The notes under the pieces are model-generated. The model was not told where the DNA came from and searched no databases. It saw nothing but the letters and a program-made list of their open reading frames with translations. The position numbers were made by a program, and so were the translations under genes. From Patagioenas fasciata (taxonomy: Eukaryota; Chordata; Aves; Columbiformes; Columbidae): DNA of 64,000 nucleotides. The stretch covers positions 1,059,001 through 1,123,000 of the forward strand of contig NW_027288510.1 of assembly GCF_037038585.1 (NCBI RefSeq). Direction: 5' to 3'. Numbering within the stretch: the first letter of the stretch is position 1; each line of letters starts with the position of its first letter. Shown here piece after piece: positions 56,301-60,290 of the stretch.

Positions 56301-59237
56301 GAGACGGACAGGCCACCAGGCTCTGAGGTCTGTGCTTGGCCAAGCCTGGAGACCCATATTCATTGCTGTCTCAAGCAGTTCCCATGTGAAATAGAGGCAG
56401 CTGATGATGAATGGGCATCTCTACAGGCCCACTTTATACAGCAGAACACCCTTTTCCCCAAATCCAAGCAGCCAAGGAGGGTGGAAGCCAGTAGACAAAG
56501 TGAGCAGCCCCATCCCCAGGCTCTCCCAGCCTTTCAAGCCCGCAACTGGAGATGGCCCCATGGGCTGCTGTCCCTTGCCCTCACAACTGTCCCCGGTGCT
56601 TGGTCCCCATGTCCCTGCCCATGGGCACAGCCGTCAGGCTGCCCTTTGAGCCTGCCAGGGCTGGGCTGAGCTCAGTGTGCTGCAAGGGAAGGTCTGCTGG
56701 TACCCCCTGGGATACACTGGTGGTGAGGGTCCCCCAGGTCCCAGCTGCAGCCCACCAAACAGGAGCTTTGCCTTTATCAGCACTTTTACTGACCCGGCAG
56801 CATGGGGTTGTGGGGCTGGTCGGGGTTTGCCCAGATTTGAGCTGCTTTTGGCTTGTTTGAGCTGTGACAGCAACACCGTGTCTGTCACCTATCCTGGCTG
56901 GCTCTGCACTGGGACCAGCCTGTGGCAACAGCCTAACAAAGCCAGGTTGTCCCTAGTGACAAACAACAGCCCTTTGTGTTACTGGACTCAGGGTGGGGGT
57001 AGGGGAGGGGGGGGAGGTGACTAAAGGCATAAAAATAGCTGCAAATGGACATAAAATTGAAACGGAATAAAGCAGCTCAGCACCTCCATGGTGCTGTCCC
57101 AGGATGCTGAAGACTCTTTGGAACTGTGGCTGGCTCTGTAGACCCGAAGAAGACCCGACCAGCCACCTTCGTGCCCAGGGAGCCGTGGGAAGGGGGAGCA
57201 CAACCCCAGGGAACACACGGGCAGGTGCTGACGAGTTCACCTTCAGCAGTTTTAGCTGCATTATTAGCAAGATGTGTCTCTATTACTTAAAGCATGTGGA
57301 CTGCTAATGCCAGTGATGTTGTAACCAGGCAAATGATAGCCGTTCATTTTCTTTCTGACTGTTAAAATGATAACTGGACTCAGGATGAAGCCCCAGCCCA
57401 CAGAGCAGGTGTGTTCCCTTCGGCACCGCAGGAGTGAAGCAACAAGTGGACAAGGTCACCAGCTGTGACCCCTCACTGAATAAAGACAAAGTGTGGGCAG
57501 AGGAACACACGACCCCAACCCCAGGAAATTCAAGACCTTTTTCACCTTCACGCAGACCCACCCCATCTGCCTGACCCAGCACCACCGCTGCTTTTGCCTT
57601 CAAGTGAAGCTTGAGAGGAAAATAGGATGAAAACCAGGCACAATCTGCTCCCTGCAGAAATACTGCATGTCTGCACAGGGGAGAGCAAAGCCTGCAAACA
57701 CGCAGCTGGGACGCACAATCCCGGCTCCCAAAGGCATTCAGAAAACAGGATTTAACAGGATCTGCCAAAGTGTTCCTACCCCACCATCTACCCATAGCAG
57801 ACGGTGCTTGCAATGCTATTGGCCAGCCGTGATGCAAAACCACTGTTTGTGCAGACTTCGCAAGACCACGGGGCTCATCAAAACAAAAGCTCCCCGTATA
57901 AATAATGTGTTTTCTCACAAAACCAGGATAACCAGTCTGGCAGCCTGCTCTTGGGAATCCAATCTATCAGTCACCATCTTAATATACCAAACATCATGAT
58001 CAGAGCTTCTCAAATCCAGCAGCTCCTCTGCTTTCCCATTACAGCCTCATTCCTGAGACTTCTCCAGGTGAGGAGCCATCAGGAATAAACCGAAACAACA
58101 TTGTCTAGTTCAGGCTAATAACACAGCAAAGCAAAAGCACTCGAACCTCTTGACGATCTCTTTAAGAAAACATCAGCCCACCTGAGATAACCCGACACTG
58201 AGCTACAGGAGGCTCCTGAACATCACAAAACACTTTTTCACTAGGAGAGTAATCGAGCACTGGCCCAGGTTGCTCAAAGAGGTTGTGAAGTCTCCATCCT
58301 TAGAGATAATGAAGAGCTACCTGGACATGGCCCTGGGCAACTGGCTCTGGATGGCCCTGCTTGAGCAGGGGTTTGGAGTAGGTGACCTGCAGATGTCCCC
58401 TCCAGCACCTGTGGGTACATCAGTCCCACAAGGACCCCACTGATAGACAGAGCTGATGTGGATCAGCATTCAGGTGGTTTATATGAGTTCTAAAGCCGTC
58501 CATGGTACTGCAAAGGGCAGAGTTAAGGGTACAAGTGCATCAGCAGAGAAGGGAGGGAGGCCAAGGAGCCTGTCTGTAGGAGGGGACACCTTCCCCGCTG
58601 CCATGTGCGAGGGGCACCCGGTACTCATGGGTGCCAGGGCTCCCTCTGCACCTCCGGGGCTGCCCAGGCCTCACAGGATCCCAGCCTGGTTAGGTTGAAG
58701 GGATCTCTGCAGATCCCCCAGTCCAAGCCCTGCTCACGCAGGGTCACAGAGCAGATCACACAGGTGGGTCCAGGCGGGTTTCAATGTCTCAGAGAAGGAG
58801 ACTCCACACCCGCCCTGGGCAGCCTGGGCCAGGCTCTGCCATCTCCCAGCAAACAAATTTCTCCTCATGTTGAGCCTGCCCCCGTGGCCCCTCATCCTCA
58901 CCTCCTCCACGAGGGCGGCAAAGTGCCGCAGGGCATCGGCGGGCAGGTCCCCGCAGAGCAGCTCCCCGGGGCCGGCGCCGGGGGCCCGCAGGAAGAACAG
59001 CCCCTTGCGGCGGGCGGCGGGGGGCGGCGGGGGCGGCCCCAGCTCCAGCTCCCCGGCCGGGCCCCGCCAGAGCAGCAGCGCCGGCCCCGCCGGCCCCGCC
59101 AGGAAGCTCCGCAGCAGCGGCCCCGCCGCCTCCCCGCCTGCCCAGCGCTCCCAGCGCTCCGCCGGCACCCCCAGCCCCCGCGCCGCGCACCGGCACAGCC
59201 GCTCGGCGCCGGGCACCGGCTCCACCGCCTGCTCCAT
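2224..59237 (-). CDS. DNAH9: DNAH9-like axonemal dynein heavy chain, 5' half (36 exons, continues left of window)
   Basis: Outer-arm axonemal dynein heavy chains are ATP-driven minus-end motors on doublet microtubules of motile cilia. The 36 exons read 59237 to 2224 and join in phase to 2364 codons, about half of the roughly 4500-residue family length. Visible parts are the tail (about residues 110-1200), the linker (about 1220-1700), AAA1 (P-loop GPAGTGKT at 1844-1851, Walker B CFDEFNR at 1894-1900) and AAA2 (P-loop GNAGTGKS at 2125-2132, then LLDGDIDP-like VLDGDIDP). I call DNAH9 rather than DNAH11 or DNAH17 from remembered family sequence, for example [17 protein letters not shown] in the linker and the order of tail motifs; no alignment was run. 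Almost all splice sites are GT/AG with good context. The exception to an intact gene is an in-frame TAG in exon 32, which would remove most of the motor if real. An X-box-like site lies 113 bp upstream of the ATG. Confidence 0.9.
3667..3814 (-). CDS. DNAH9: DNAH9 exon 35 (residues 2257-2306)
   Basis: Encodes [20 protein letters not shown] then [20 protein letters not shown]. The acceptor is CTAAAG and the donor AAG|GTACCA, phase 2. Confidence 0.94.
4496..4604 (-). CDS. DNAH9: DNAH9 exon 34 (residues 2221-2257)
   Basis: Encodes [20 protein letters not shown] then [17 protein letters not shown], the invariant AAA2 sensor segment. The acceptor is ATGCAG and the donor GCGG|GTGAGT, phase 1. Confidence 0.96.
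5079..5206 (-). CDS. DNAH9: DNAH9 exon 33, AAA2 Walker B (residues 2178-2220)
   Basis: Encodes [20 protein letters not shown] then [20 protein letters not shown], the AAA2 Walker B region conserved in all dyneins. The donor is AAG|GTAATG, phase 0. Confidence 0.96.
7478..7688 (-). CDS. DNAH9: DNAH9 exon 32, AAA2 P-loop, contains in-frame TAG
   Basis: Encodes [17 protein letters not shown] then [17 protein letters not shown], followed directly by a TAG codon (7584-7586, codon 2142). The same frame then continues [20 protein letters not shown] and [10 protein letters not shown]. Relatives have Tyr at this position (TYQIMK-like), so one base change would explain the stop. Both splice sites are good (CTCAG acceptor; ACG|GTAAAT donor, phase 1). 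The exon is 211 bases, so skipping it would shift the frame. Confidence 0.95.
8164..8451 (-). CDS. DNAH9: DNAH9 exon 31 (residues 2012-2107)
   Basis: Encodes [20 protein letters not shown], then [20 protein letters not shown] and [20 protein letters not shown], the AAA1 small domain and the lead into AAA2. 96 codons. The donor is AAA|GTAAGA. Confidence 0.95.
9656..9794 (-). CDS. DNAH9: DNAH9 exon 30 (residues 1965-2011)
   Basis: Encodes [20 protein letters not shown] then [19 protein letters not shown], the end of the AAA1 large domain. The donor is CAG|GTGAGC, phase 0. Confidence 0.95.
10099..10256 (-). CDS. DNAH9: DNAH9 exon 29, AAA1 sensor I region (residues 1913-1965)
   Basis: Encodes [20 protein letters not shown] then [20 protein letters not shown], the invariant TMNPGYAGR motif of AAA1. 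The donor is CAG|GTGAGT, phase 2. Confidence 0.96.
11289..11302 (+). promoter_or_regulatory. RFX X-box-like motif, intron 28
   Basis: ATCGCCATGGTAAC matches the 14-base X-box form RYYNYYATRRNRAC at every position, and matches 11 of 12 fixed bases of GTNRCC-N2-RGYAAC. RFX factors bind X-boxes to switch on ciliary genes. Function here is inferred from the motif and its location in a ciliary dynein gene. Confidence 0.45.
11403..11409 (+). promoter_or_regulatory. AP-1 consensus site, intron 28
   Basis: A perfect TGAGTCA about 100 bases from the X-box-like motif. A 7-mer like this is common by chance. Confidence 0.2.
12906..13010 (-). CDS. DNAH9: DNAH9 exon 28, AAA1 Walker B (residues 1878-1912)
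   Basis: Encodes [20 protein letters not shown] then [20 protein letters not shown] is the AAA1 Walker B motif with its catalytic Glu. 35 codons. The acceptor is TTCCAG and the donor CAG|GTGAGT. Confidence 0.96.
13755..14345 (-). repeat. CR1 LINE fragment (sense -), about 590 bp
   Basis: The antisense of the CR1 3' region: starts CAGAATCGCAGCCTGGTGGG, passes through CTGCTCACGCAGGGTCACAG and ends near CACCCCAGGTACCATTGG. Its reverse complement is nearly identical to 38930-39563. It lies in intron 27, about 70 bases past the exon 27 donor. Confidence 0.9.
14413..14569 (-). CDS. DNAH9: DNAH9 exon 27, AAA1 P-loop (residues 1825-1877)
   Basis: Encodes [18 protein letters not shown] followed by [19 protein letters not shown]. 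The Lys at 1850 is the Walker A lysine of AAA1, the main ATPase site. The donor is AAG|GTATGG, phase 0. Confidence 0.97.
15602..15762 (-). CDS. DNAH9: DNAH9 exon 26 (residues 1772-1825)
   Basis: Encodes [12 protein letters not shown] then [20 protein letters not shown], the segment just before the AAA1 P-loop. The donor is ACAG|GTAAGT, phase 2. Confidence 0.95.
16853..17092 (-). CDS. DNAH9: DNAH9 exon 25 (residues 1692-1771)
   Basis: Encodes [20 protein letters not shown] and [20 protein letters not shown] then [13 protein letters not shown], the end of the linker leading into AAA1. 80 codons. The donor is AAG|GTTGGT. Confidence 0.95.
17724..17849 (-). CDS. DNAH9: DNAH9 exon 24 (residues 1650-1691)
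   Basis: Encodes [20 protein letters not shown], then [17 protein letters not shown]. 42 codons. The acceptor is TTCCAG and the donor CAG|GTATCT. Confidence 0.94.
17940..18165 (+). repeat. CR1 LINE 3' fragment (sense +)
   Basis: Contains GGTTCTTCACCCAGAGGTGC ... CAGGCTCCCAGGGAGGTGTC and ends GACATTCTATGAG. It belongs to the same subfamily as 24880-25502. It lies in intron 23. Confidence 0.85.
19061..19213 (-). CDS. DNAH9: DNAH9 exon 23 (residues 1599-1649)
   Basis: Encodes [20 protein letters not shown] then [20 protein letters not shown]. 51 codons, phase 0. The acceptor is TTGCAG and the donor CAG|GTGAGA. Confidence 0.95.
20095..20742 (+). repeat. CR1 LINE fragment (sense +), about 650 bp
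   Basis: A long CR1 3' region running from TGTGGCCAGGAAGCCAATGG, through GAGGAAAGGCTGAGGGAGCT and CCCAGGGAGGTTGTGGAGTC, to ATTCTGGGATTCTG. It lies in intron 22. Confidence 0.9.
20957..21235 (-). repeat. CR1 LINE 3' fragment (sense -)
   Basis: Starts with the antisense 3' end ATCACAGAATCATTTTGGG and continues CTGGGCAGCCTGTTCCCATG, then GAACCTCCCCTGGCACAACT. It lies about 215 bases after the opposite-sense copy in the same intron. Confidence 0.88.
22607..22733 (-). CDS. DNAH9: DNAH9 exon 22 (residues 1556-1598)
   Basis: Encodes [20 protein letters not shown] then [17 protein letters not shown], among the most conserved parts of all dynein linkers. The acceptor is CCCCAG and the donor CTG|GTAAGC, phase 0. 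Confidence 0.95.
23845..23975 (-). CDS. DNAH9: DNAH9 exon 21 (residues 1513-1556)
   Basis: Encodes [20 protein letters not shown] then [14 protein letters not shown] in the linker. Of the tandem GTAGGTA sites, the donor AG|GTAGGT keeps the frame into exon 22 (phase 2). Confidence 0.92.
24880..25502 (+). repeat. CR1 LINE fragment (sense +)
   Basis: Contains CCGTATGAGGAGCGGCTGAA, GGTTCTTCACCCAGAGGTGC, and the terminal ATCCTATGGTTCTATGGTTC. It lies in intron 20. Confidence 0.88.
25690..26330 (-). repeat. CR1 LINE fragment (sense -)
   Basis: Starts ATTCACAGAATCATTTAGC and contains GGCAGCCTGTTCCAATGCCC and CTTGAGGCCGTTTCCTCTGC. Closely similar to 53778-54370 in the same orientation. The far end is approximate. 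Confidence 0.88.
27006..27876 (-). CDS. DNAH9: DNAH9 exon 20, linker (residues 1222-1512)
   Basis: The longest exon (871 bases), and the one that supports the DNAH9 call best. It covers the first part of the DHC_N2 linker: [57 protein letters not shown] and [20 protein letters not shown]. The linker swings across the AAA ring to make the power stroke. The donor is AAG|GTATGA, phase 0. Confidence 0.96.
27877..30676 (-). other. Introns 18 and 19 of DNAH9: nothing recognised
   Basis: Outside exon 19 (28243-28409) I see no repeat with diagnostic ends, no coding exon and no RNA gene. Confidence 0.45.
28243..28409 (-). CDS. DNAH9: DNAH9 exon 19 (residues 1167-1222)
   Basis: Encodes [20 protein letters not shown] then [13 protein letters not shown], the conserved tail-to-linker junction. 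The donor is CAG|GTACAG, phase 2. Confidence 0.94.
30677..30899 (-). CDS. DNAH9: DNAH9 exon 18 (residues 1092-1166)
   Basis: Encodes [19 protein letters not shown] then [20 protein letters not shown]. The acceptor is CTACAG and the donor GAG|GTGGGT, phase 0. Confidence 0.94.
31076..31549 (+). repeat. CR1 LINE 3' fragment (sense +)
   Basis: Contains GAGGAGCAGCTGAGGGAGCT, AACAGGCTGCCCTGGGCAGT and the terminal ATTCTATGACTCTATCC repeats. It lies in intron 17, about 180 bases upstream of exon 18 in the direction of transcription. Confidence 0.92.
32894..33318 (-). CDS. DNAH9: DNAH9 exon 17 (residues 951-1092)
   Basis: A large exon encoding [20 protein letters not shown], then [20 protein letters not shown] and [20 protein letters not shown] near the end of the tail. 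The donor is ACAG|GTAGGA, phase 2. Confidence 0.94.
33413..33609 (-). CDS. DNAH9: DNAH9 exon 16 (residues 885-950)
   Basis: Encodes [20 protein letters not shown] then [20 protein letters not shown]. The donor is CAG|GTCCGT, phase 0. Only 94 bases of intron separate it from exon 17. Confidence 0.93.
33860..34015 (+). repeat. Possible old CR1-like fragment
   Basis: Resembles decayed CR1 text such as GACCAGGCTCTTCAGC, GGGAGTCTGAGAGCTGA and AAGTACTTAAAGAGG. Divergence is high and no end is visible, so this is tentative. It lies in intron 15. Confidence 0.35.
34636..34771 (-). CDS. DNAH9: DNAH9 exon 15 (residues 840-885)
   Basis: Encodes [20 protein letters not shown] then [17 protein letters not shown]. 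The acceptor is TTCCAG and the donor ACAG|GTAACT, phase 1. Confidence 0.93.
35667..36015 (-). repeat. CR1 LINE 3' fragment (sense -)
   Basis: Starts GATCATAGAATCATTCTGG and continues CCAACCATAACCTAACTCC, then TTTCCTTGGTGCAACTTGAG. It lies in intron 14. Confidence 0.92.
36016..37523 (-). other. Rest of intron 14: nothing recognised
   Basis: No exon, repeat or RNA gene that I can support. The long plus-strand open frames near 36130-36700 have no recognisable protein. Confidence 0.4.
37524..37765 (-). CDS. DNAH9: DNAH9 exon 14 (residues 759-839)
   Basis: Encodes [18 protein letters not shown], then [20 protein letters not shown] and [12 protein letters not shown]. This is a tail segment seen in all close paralogues. 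The donor is AAG|GTGAGG, phase 0. Confidence 0.94.
38930..39563 (+). repeat. CR1 LINE fragment (sense +), about 630 bp
   Basis: Runs from TGTGGCCAAGAAGGTTGATG, through GAGGAAAGGCTGAGAGAGCT and GAGACATTGAAACCCGCCTG, to GTCTGGGATTCTGTGA. It stops about 43 bases past the exon 13 donor. Confidence 0.92.
39606..39861 (-). CDS. DNAH9: DNAH9 exon 13 (residues 674-759)
   Basis: Encodes [11 protein letters not shown], then [20 protein letters not shown] and [11 protein letters not shown], conserved tail helices. A CR1 copy ends about 45 bases past the donor (AGG|GTGAGC). Phase 1. Confidence 0.94.
40477..40612 (+). repeat. Purine-rich tract, intron 12
   Basis: About 135 bases, almost all A or G on the plus strand, with imperfect GGATGG/GGAAGG repeats and very few interruptions after 40510. 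The rest of intron 12 shows no recognisable element apart from an A run near 40327. Confidence 0.6.
41750..41876 (-). CDS. DNAH9: DNAH9 exon 12 (residues 631-673)
   Basis: Encodes [20 protein letters not shown] then [13 protein letters not shown], a hallmark of DHC_N1 in outer-arm beta/gamma heavy chains. The donor is CAG|GTAAGA, phase 0. Confidence 0.94.
42512..42773 (+). repeat. CR1 LINE 3' end (sense +)
   Basis: Contains AATGGCCTCAAGTTGCACCA, GGTTCAGACTGGATATTAGG and the terminal ATTCTATGATTCTATA. It lies in intron 11, about 50 bases upstream of exon 11's donor side. Confidence 0.94.
42824..42892 (-). CDS. DNAH9: DNAH9 exon 11 (residues 608-631)
   Basis: A short 69-base exon encoding [20 protein letters not shown]. 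The acceptor is CCACCAG and the donor ACAG|GTAAGT. Phase 2 at both ends. Confidence 0.88.
42893..45808 (-). other. Introns 9 and 10 of DNAH9: nothing recognised
   Basis: Apart from exon 10 (44720-44833) no element with clear boundaries was seen. Confidence 0.4.
44720..44833 (-). CDS. DNAH9: DNAH9 exon 10 (residues 570-608)
   Basis: Encodes [20 protein letters not shown] then [12 protein letters not shown], the VHKNxPPVAG...LRWAQEL tail signature. The donor that preserves the frame is CT|GTGCGT, which is weak at the exon side. An alternative GTGTCT four bases on would break the frame. Confidence 0.82.
45809..45963 (-). CDS. DNAH9: DNAH9 exon 9 (residues 519-570)
   Basis: Encodes [15 protein letters not shown] and [19 protein letters not shown] in the tail. 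Two overlapping donors are present, CG|GTAGGT and AG|GTAGAA four bases later. Only the second keeps the frame into exon 10, so I end the exon at 45809 (phase 2). Confidence 0.82.
46688..46804 (-). CDS. DNAH9: DNAH9 exon 8 (residues 480-518)
   Basis: Encodes 39 residues, [20 protein letters not shown] then [17 protein letters not shown], strongly conserved in this dynein group. The acceptor is TGTGCAG and the donor AAG|GTTTGT. Confidence 0.94.
47225..47428 (+). repeat. CR1 LINE fragment (sense +), decayed
   Basis: Contains GTTGCCCAGAGAGGCTGTGG, TTGAGCAGGGAAGGTGGACT and ACTGGGTTTCTGTAA, the final part of a diverged CR1. It lies in intron 7. Confidence 0.7.
48130..48351. mobile_element. Tc1/mariner-type MITE with TA duplication
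   Basis: A 222-base non-coding element bounded by TA on both sides. The 24-base inverted ends begin CCTTGTTTTTCCAAAAC on the left and CCATGTTTCCCCAAAAAT on the reverse complement of the right; I count 4 mismatches over 24 bases. TA target duplication and short inverted ends are typical of Tc1/mariner derivatives. No transposase is present. It lies in intron 7. Confidence 0.72.
48685..48852 (-). CDS. DNAH9: DNAH9 exon 7 (residues 424-479)
   Basis: Encodes [19 protein letters not shown] and [19 protein letters not shown], matching the tail repeat that contains the EFSG motif. 56 codons, phase 0 at both ends. The donor is ACG|GTAGGT. Confidence 0.92.
50522..50593 (+). repeat. 24-bp tandem repeat, three copies
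   Basis: Units of GTCTGTAxAAGAGGTAxATA plus CAGT repeat three times with few differences. A partial unit (AACAGGTACATGCAA) precedes them and a partial GTCTGTATGTCTG follows. Because 24 is a multiple of 3, both strands show artificial repetitive open frames. It lies in intron 6. Confidence 0.85.
50940..51025 (-). repeat. CR1 LINE 3' end (sense -), short
   Basis: Starts TCATAGAATCATAGAACCAT and ends near CCATAACCTAAATCTG. It is heavily 5'-truncated and lies in intron 6. Confidence 0.9.
51361..51594 (-). CDS. DNAH9: DNAH9 exon 6 (residues 346-423)
   Basis: Encodes [19 protein letters not shown] and [19 protein letters not shown], conserved DHC_N1 segments. It is an even 78 codons. The acceptor is TTCCAG and the donor GTGGAG|GTGAGA. 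Confidence 0.93.
51788..51999 (-). CDS. DNAH9: DNAH9 exon 5 (residues 275-345)
   Basis: Encodes [14 protein letters not shown] and LLHVVCLIW...[13 protein letters not shown], typical of the DNAH9-group tail. The donor is GAGCAG|GTCTGT, phase 0. Confidence 0.93.
52000..53631 (-). other. Intron 4 of DNAH9
   Basis: No repeat with clear ends. The stretch 52800-52960 is AT-rich with several ATTA/TAAT cores and a CTTATATAAGG TATA-like sequence (52936-52946). Its function is unknown. Confidence 0.4.
53632..53762 (-). CDS. DNAH9: DNAH9 exon 4 (residues 231-275)
   Basis: Encodes [11 protein letters not shown], then [14 protein letters not shown], in the tail. The acceptor CTGTAG lies only about 15 bases from the 3' end of a CR1 insertion, so the CR1 supplies much of the upstream intron context. 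The donor is GCAG|GTGAGG, phase 1. Confidence 0.92.
53778..54370 (-). repeat. CR1 LINE fragment (sense -), next to exon 4 acceptor
   Basis: Starts CACAGAATCACAGAATCAG and contains CCATAACCTAACCCCTGGC and CTTGAGGCCGTTTCCTCTCA. Its 3' terminal repeat ends about 15 bases before the exon 4 acceptor in the direction of transcription. The far end is approximate. Confidence 0.92.
54820..54975 (+). repeat. CR1 LINE fragment (sense +)
   Basis: Contains GAGCGGGTGTGGAGTCTCCT, GATCTGCTCTGTGACCCTGC and CCAACCAGCCTGGGATCCTG. It lies in intron 3. Confidence 0.9.
55242..55400 (-). CDS. DNAH9: DNAH9 exon 3 (residues 178-231)
   Basis: Opens with the split Ser codon and [16 protein letters not shown], and includes [20 protein letters not shown], the conserved start of the DHC_N1 domain. 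The donor is CAG|GTACCC, phase 2. Confidence 0.93.
56058..56254 (-). CDS. DNAH9: DNAH9 exon 2 (residues 113-178)
   Basis: The acceptor is CTGTAG and the donor TC|GTGAGTA. It encodes [11 protein letters not shown] at the start and [13 protein letters not shown], a motif highly conserved in the tail of DNAH9, DNAH11 and DNAH17. It ends in phase 2. Confidence 0.92.
56991..57017 (+). repeat. G-quadruplex-type tract, intron 1
   Basis: GGGTGGGGGTAGGGGAGGGG followed by more G residues: at least four runs of three or more G separated by single bases on the plus strand. Confidence 0.6.
58215..58418 (+). repeat. CR1 LINE fragment (sense +), older subfamily
   Basis: Contains CACTGGCCCAGGTTGCTCAA, GACATGGCCCTGGGCAACTG and TTGAGCAGGGGTTTGGAGTA, a diverged CR1 3' region. 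Confidence 0.75.
58673..58885 (-). repeat. CR1 LINE fragment (sense -), abuts exon 1 donor
   Basis: Contains CCCAGTCCAAGCCCTGCTCA, AGGAGACTCCACACCCGCCC and CTCCCAGCAAACAAATTTCT. Homology fades about 15 bases from the exon 1 splice donor at 58901. Confidence 0.88.
58902..59237 (-). CDS. DNAH9: DNAH9 exon 1 (start codon, residues 1-112)
   Basis: The ATG at 59237-59235 opens [14 protein letters not shown]. The same frame is open upstream to 59489, but this ATG best fits the length of the family N-terminus. The exon is very GC-rich and encodes an Ala/Gly/Pro-rich stretch, followed by LFFLRAPG and [18 protein letters not shown], which resembles the DNAH9 N-terminal end. It ends in phase 0 at GAG|GTGAGG. 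Confidence 0.78.
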
Positions 59238-59275
59238 CCGGCCGGCACCGGCGGGTGTTGGCGGGGAAGAGCCGC

Positions 59276-59290
59276 GTTGCCCGGGGGAAG
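59276..59290 (+). promoter_or_regulatory. X-box half site in the DNAH9 5' leader
   Basis: GTTGCCCGGGGGAAG carries a perfect left half-site (GTTGCC) and a 4/6 right half, 39 bases from the ATG. It is weak alone, but is paired with the better site at 59350. Confidence 0.25.
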
Positions 59291-59349
59291 GGACACTGCG
59301 AGGAGCCGGGGGCGGGCCGGGGCGGGACCCAGCTCGCCTGGGAGACGCA

Positions 59350-59364
59350 GCTGCCCCGGGCAAC
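59350..59364 (+). promoter_or_regulatory. RFX X-box candidate in DNAH9 promoter
   Basis: GCTGCCCCGGGCAAC fits GTNRCC-N3-RGYAAC at 11 of 12 fixed positions (C for T at position 2). It lies 113 bases upstream of the start codon, where X-boxes usually sit in ciliary genes. Regulation by RFX is inferred. Confidence 0.5.
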
Positions 59365-59724
59365 CACGGTATCAACACAAGCTGGGGATGGAGGGCCTGA
59401 GAGCAGCCCTGCGAAGGACTTGGGGGTGCTGGGGGATGCTCCCTCTGGGGGGGGTCTGGATACCACTGGATCCACCTGGGCACCCCCAAAGTGGCTTTTT
59501 AGCACTTATTTTTCTCCTGAAAAAGCAAACACAGTGGGGCTTTCTCCCATCCTGCCCCATGGAACCCCACTCAGACCACACCAGTGCTTGGTTGCCCATC
59601 ACCATTTATTGCAGCTGCTGCCTGCTCAGCGCCCAGGGCAGTGGGACCGGGCCCGAGACCCCCATCCTGCCCGGCTGTCAGGGAGTGATTCACTGCGGGG
59701 GGTGGAAACTGGGGATCCCGTACC

Positions 59725-60165
59725 CCTATATATATGCTAAACCAAATTATTCGGTTGCAAGCAGTGGTTGAAATAATAAGCAACCAGACGGCTGAGGCAC
59801 CGAATCTCATAGCGAGACAATTGTCTCAGACCAGAGCTGCAGTGTACCAAAATCAGGGAGCGTGAGATTGGCTTTTAGCTGAAGAGAGGGGGGCGTCTGT
59901 GGGAAACTGAATACTTCGGAGTGTTGTTTGGAAAGAGATAACGATGGGGAAGCCATAATGAAAATAGCAGAGGAGATAAAACGCGTTGCACATGTACCAG
60001 TACAGAAGTGGAATTCTGTACTTACTAGCCATTGGTGGGGTAACTTATTTGGGGGAGCCTGGTGGAAGAAAATAGGCTTCATGATAGTATGTGCATTTCT
60101 GGGTTTACTGTTTGTGCCACGTACGACCCCGCGCTTTGTTCAGTTAATACATTCAGTAGTCCAAG
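59725..60165 (+). pseudogene. Retroviral env transmembrane-subunit fragment, broken
   Basis: Plus-strand translation gives heptad-like text (ATG at 59734), an in-frame TGA at 59863-59865, and a frameshift near 59884-59892. A Cys cluster of gamma/D-type style follows (Cys, seven residues, Cys-Cys). Then come a Trp-rich pre-membrane segment and a hydrophobic span ending in a short basic tail, about 60060-60160. The surface subunit, pol and LTRs are absent. Homology stops abruptly where the CpG island begins. It is a dead endogenous copy, unlike the env remnant of the 62-64 kb provirus. Confidence 0.78.
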
Positions 60166-60235
60166 TCCTCCCCACCCCCCGCCAGCGAGTTCGCCTCCCC
60201 CCCGGGAAGCCGGGGCGTCCCTGCCGGCTCCGTGC

Positions 60236-60290
60236 CCGGGGTGGACGGGGGTGGACGGCGGGGGGGGGTGGACGGGGGCGGGGGGGGCAC
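60236..60290 (+). repeat. GGGGTGGACGG minisatellite, G-rich
   Basis: About four imperfect copies of GGGGTGGACGG, giving many G runs. It has G-quadruplex potential and could also cause assembly errors. Confidence 0.6.

Larger units (their letters stand above)
56255..58901 (-). other. Intron 1 of DNAH9
   Basis: Holds two CR1 fragments (58215-58418 and 58673-58885) and a G-rich tract (56991-57017). The rest (56300-58200) shows no recognisable exon or repeat. Confidence 0.5.

Noticed and set aside
2224-59237. Assignment to DNAH11 or DNAH17 instead of DNAH9
   Set aside because: Tail and linker text agree better with remembered DNAH9 throughout. A phylogenetic tree of exon 20 would settle it; grouping with DNAH11 or DNAH17 would overturn the call.
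58605-59771. 388-residue plus-strand open frame over DNAH9 exon 1
   Set aside because: It is the antisense shadow of GC-rich exon 1 plus a CR1 fragment, with no recognisable domain.
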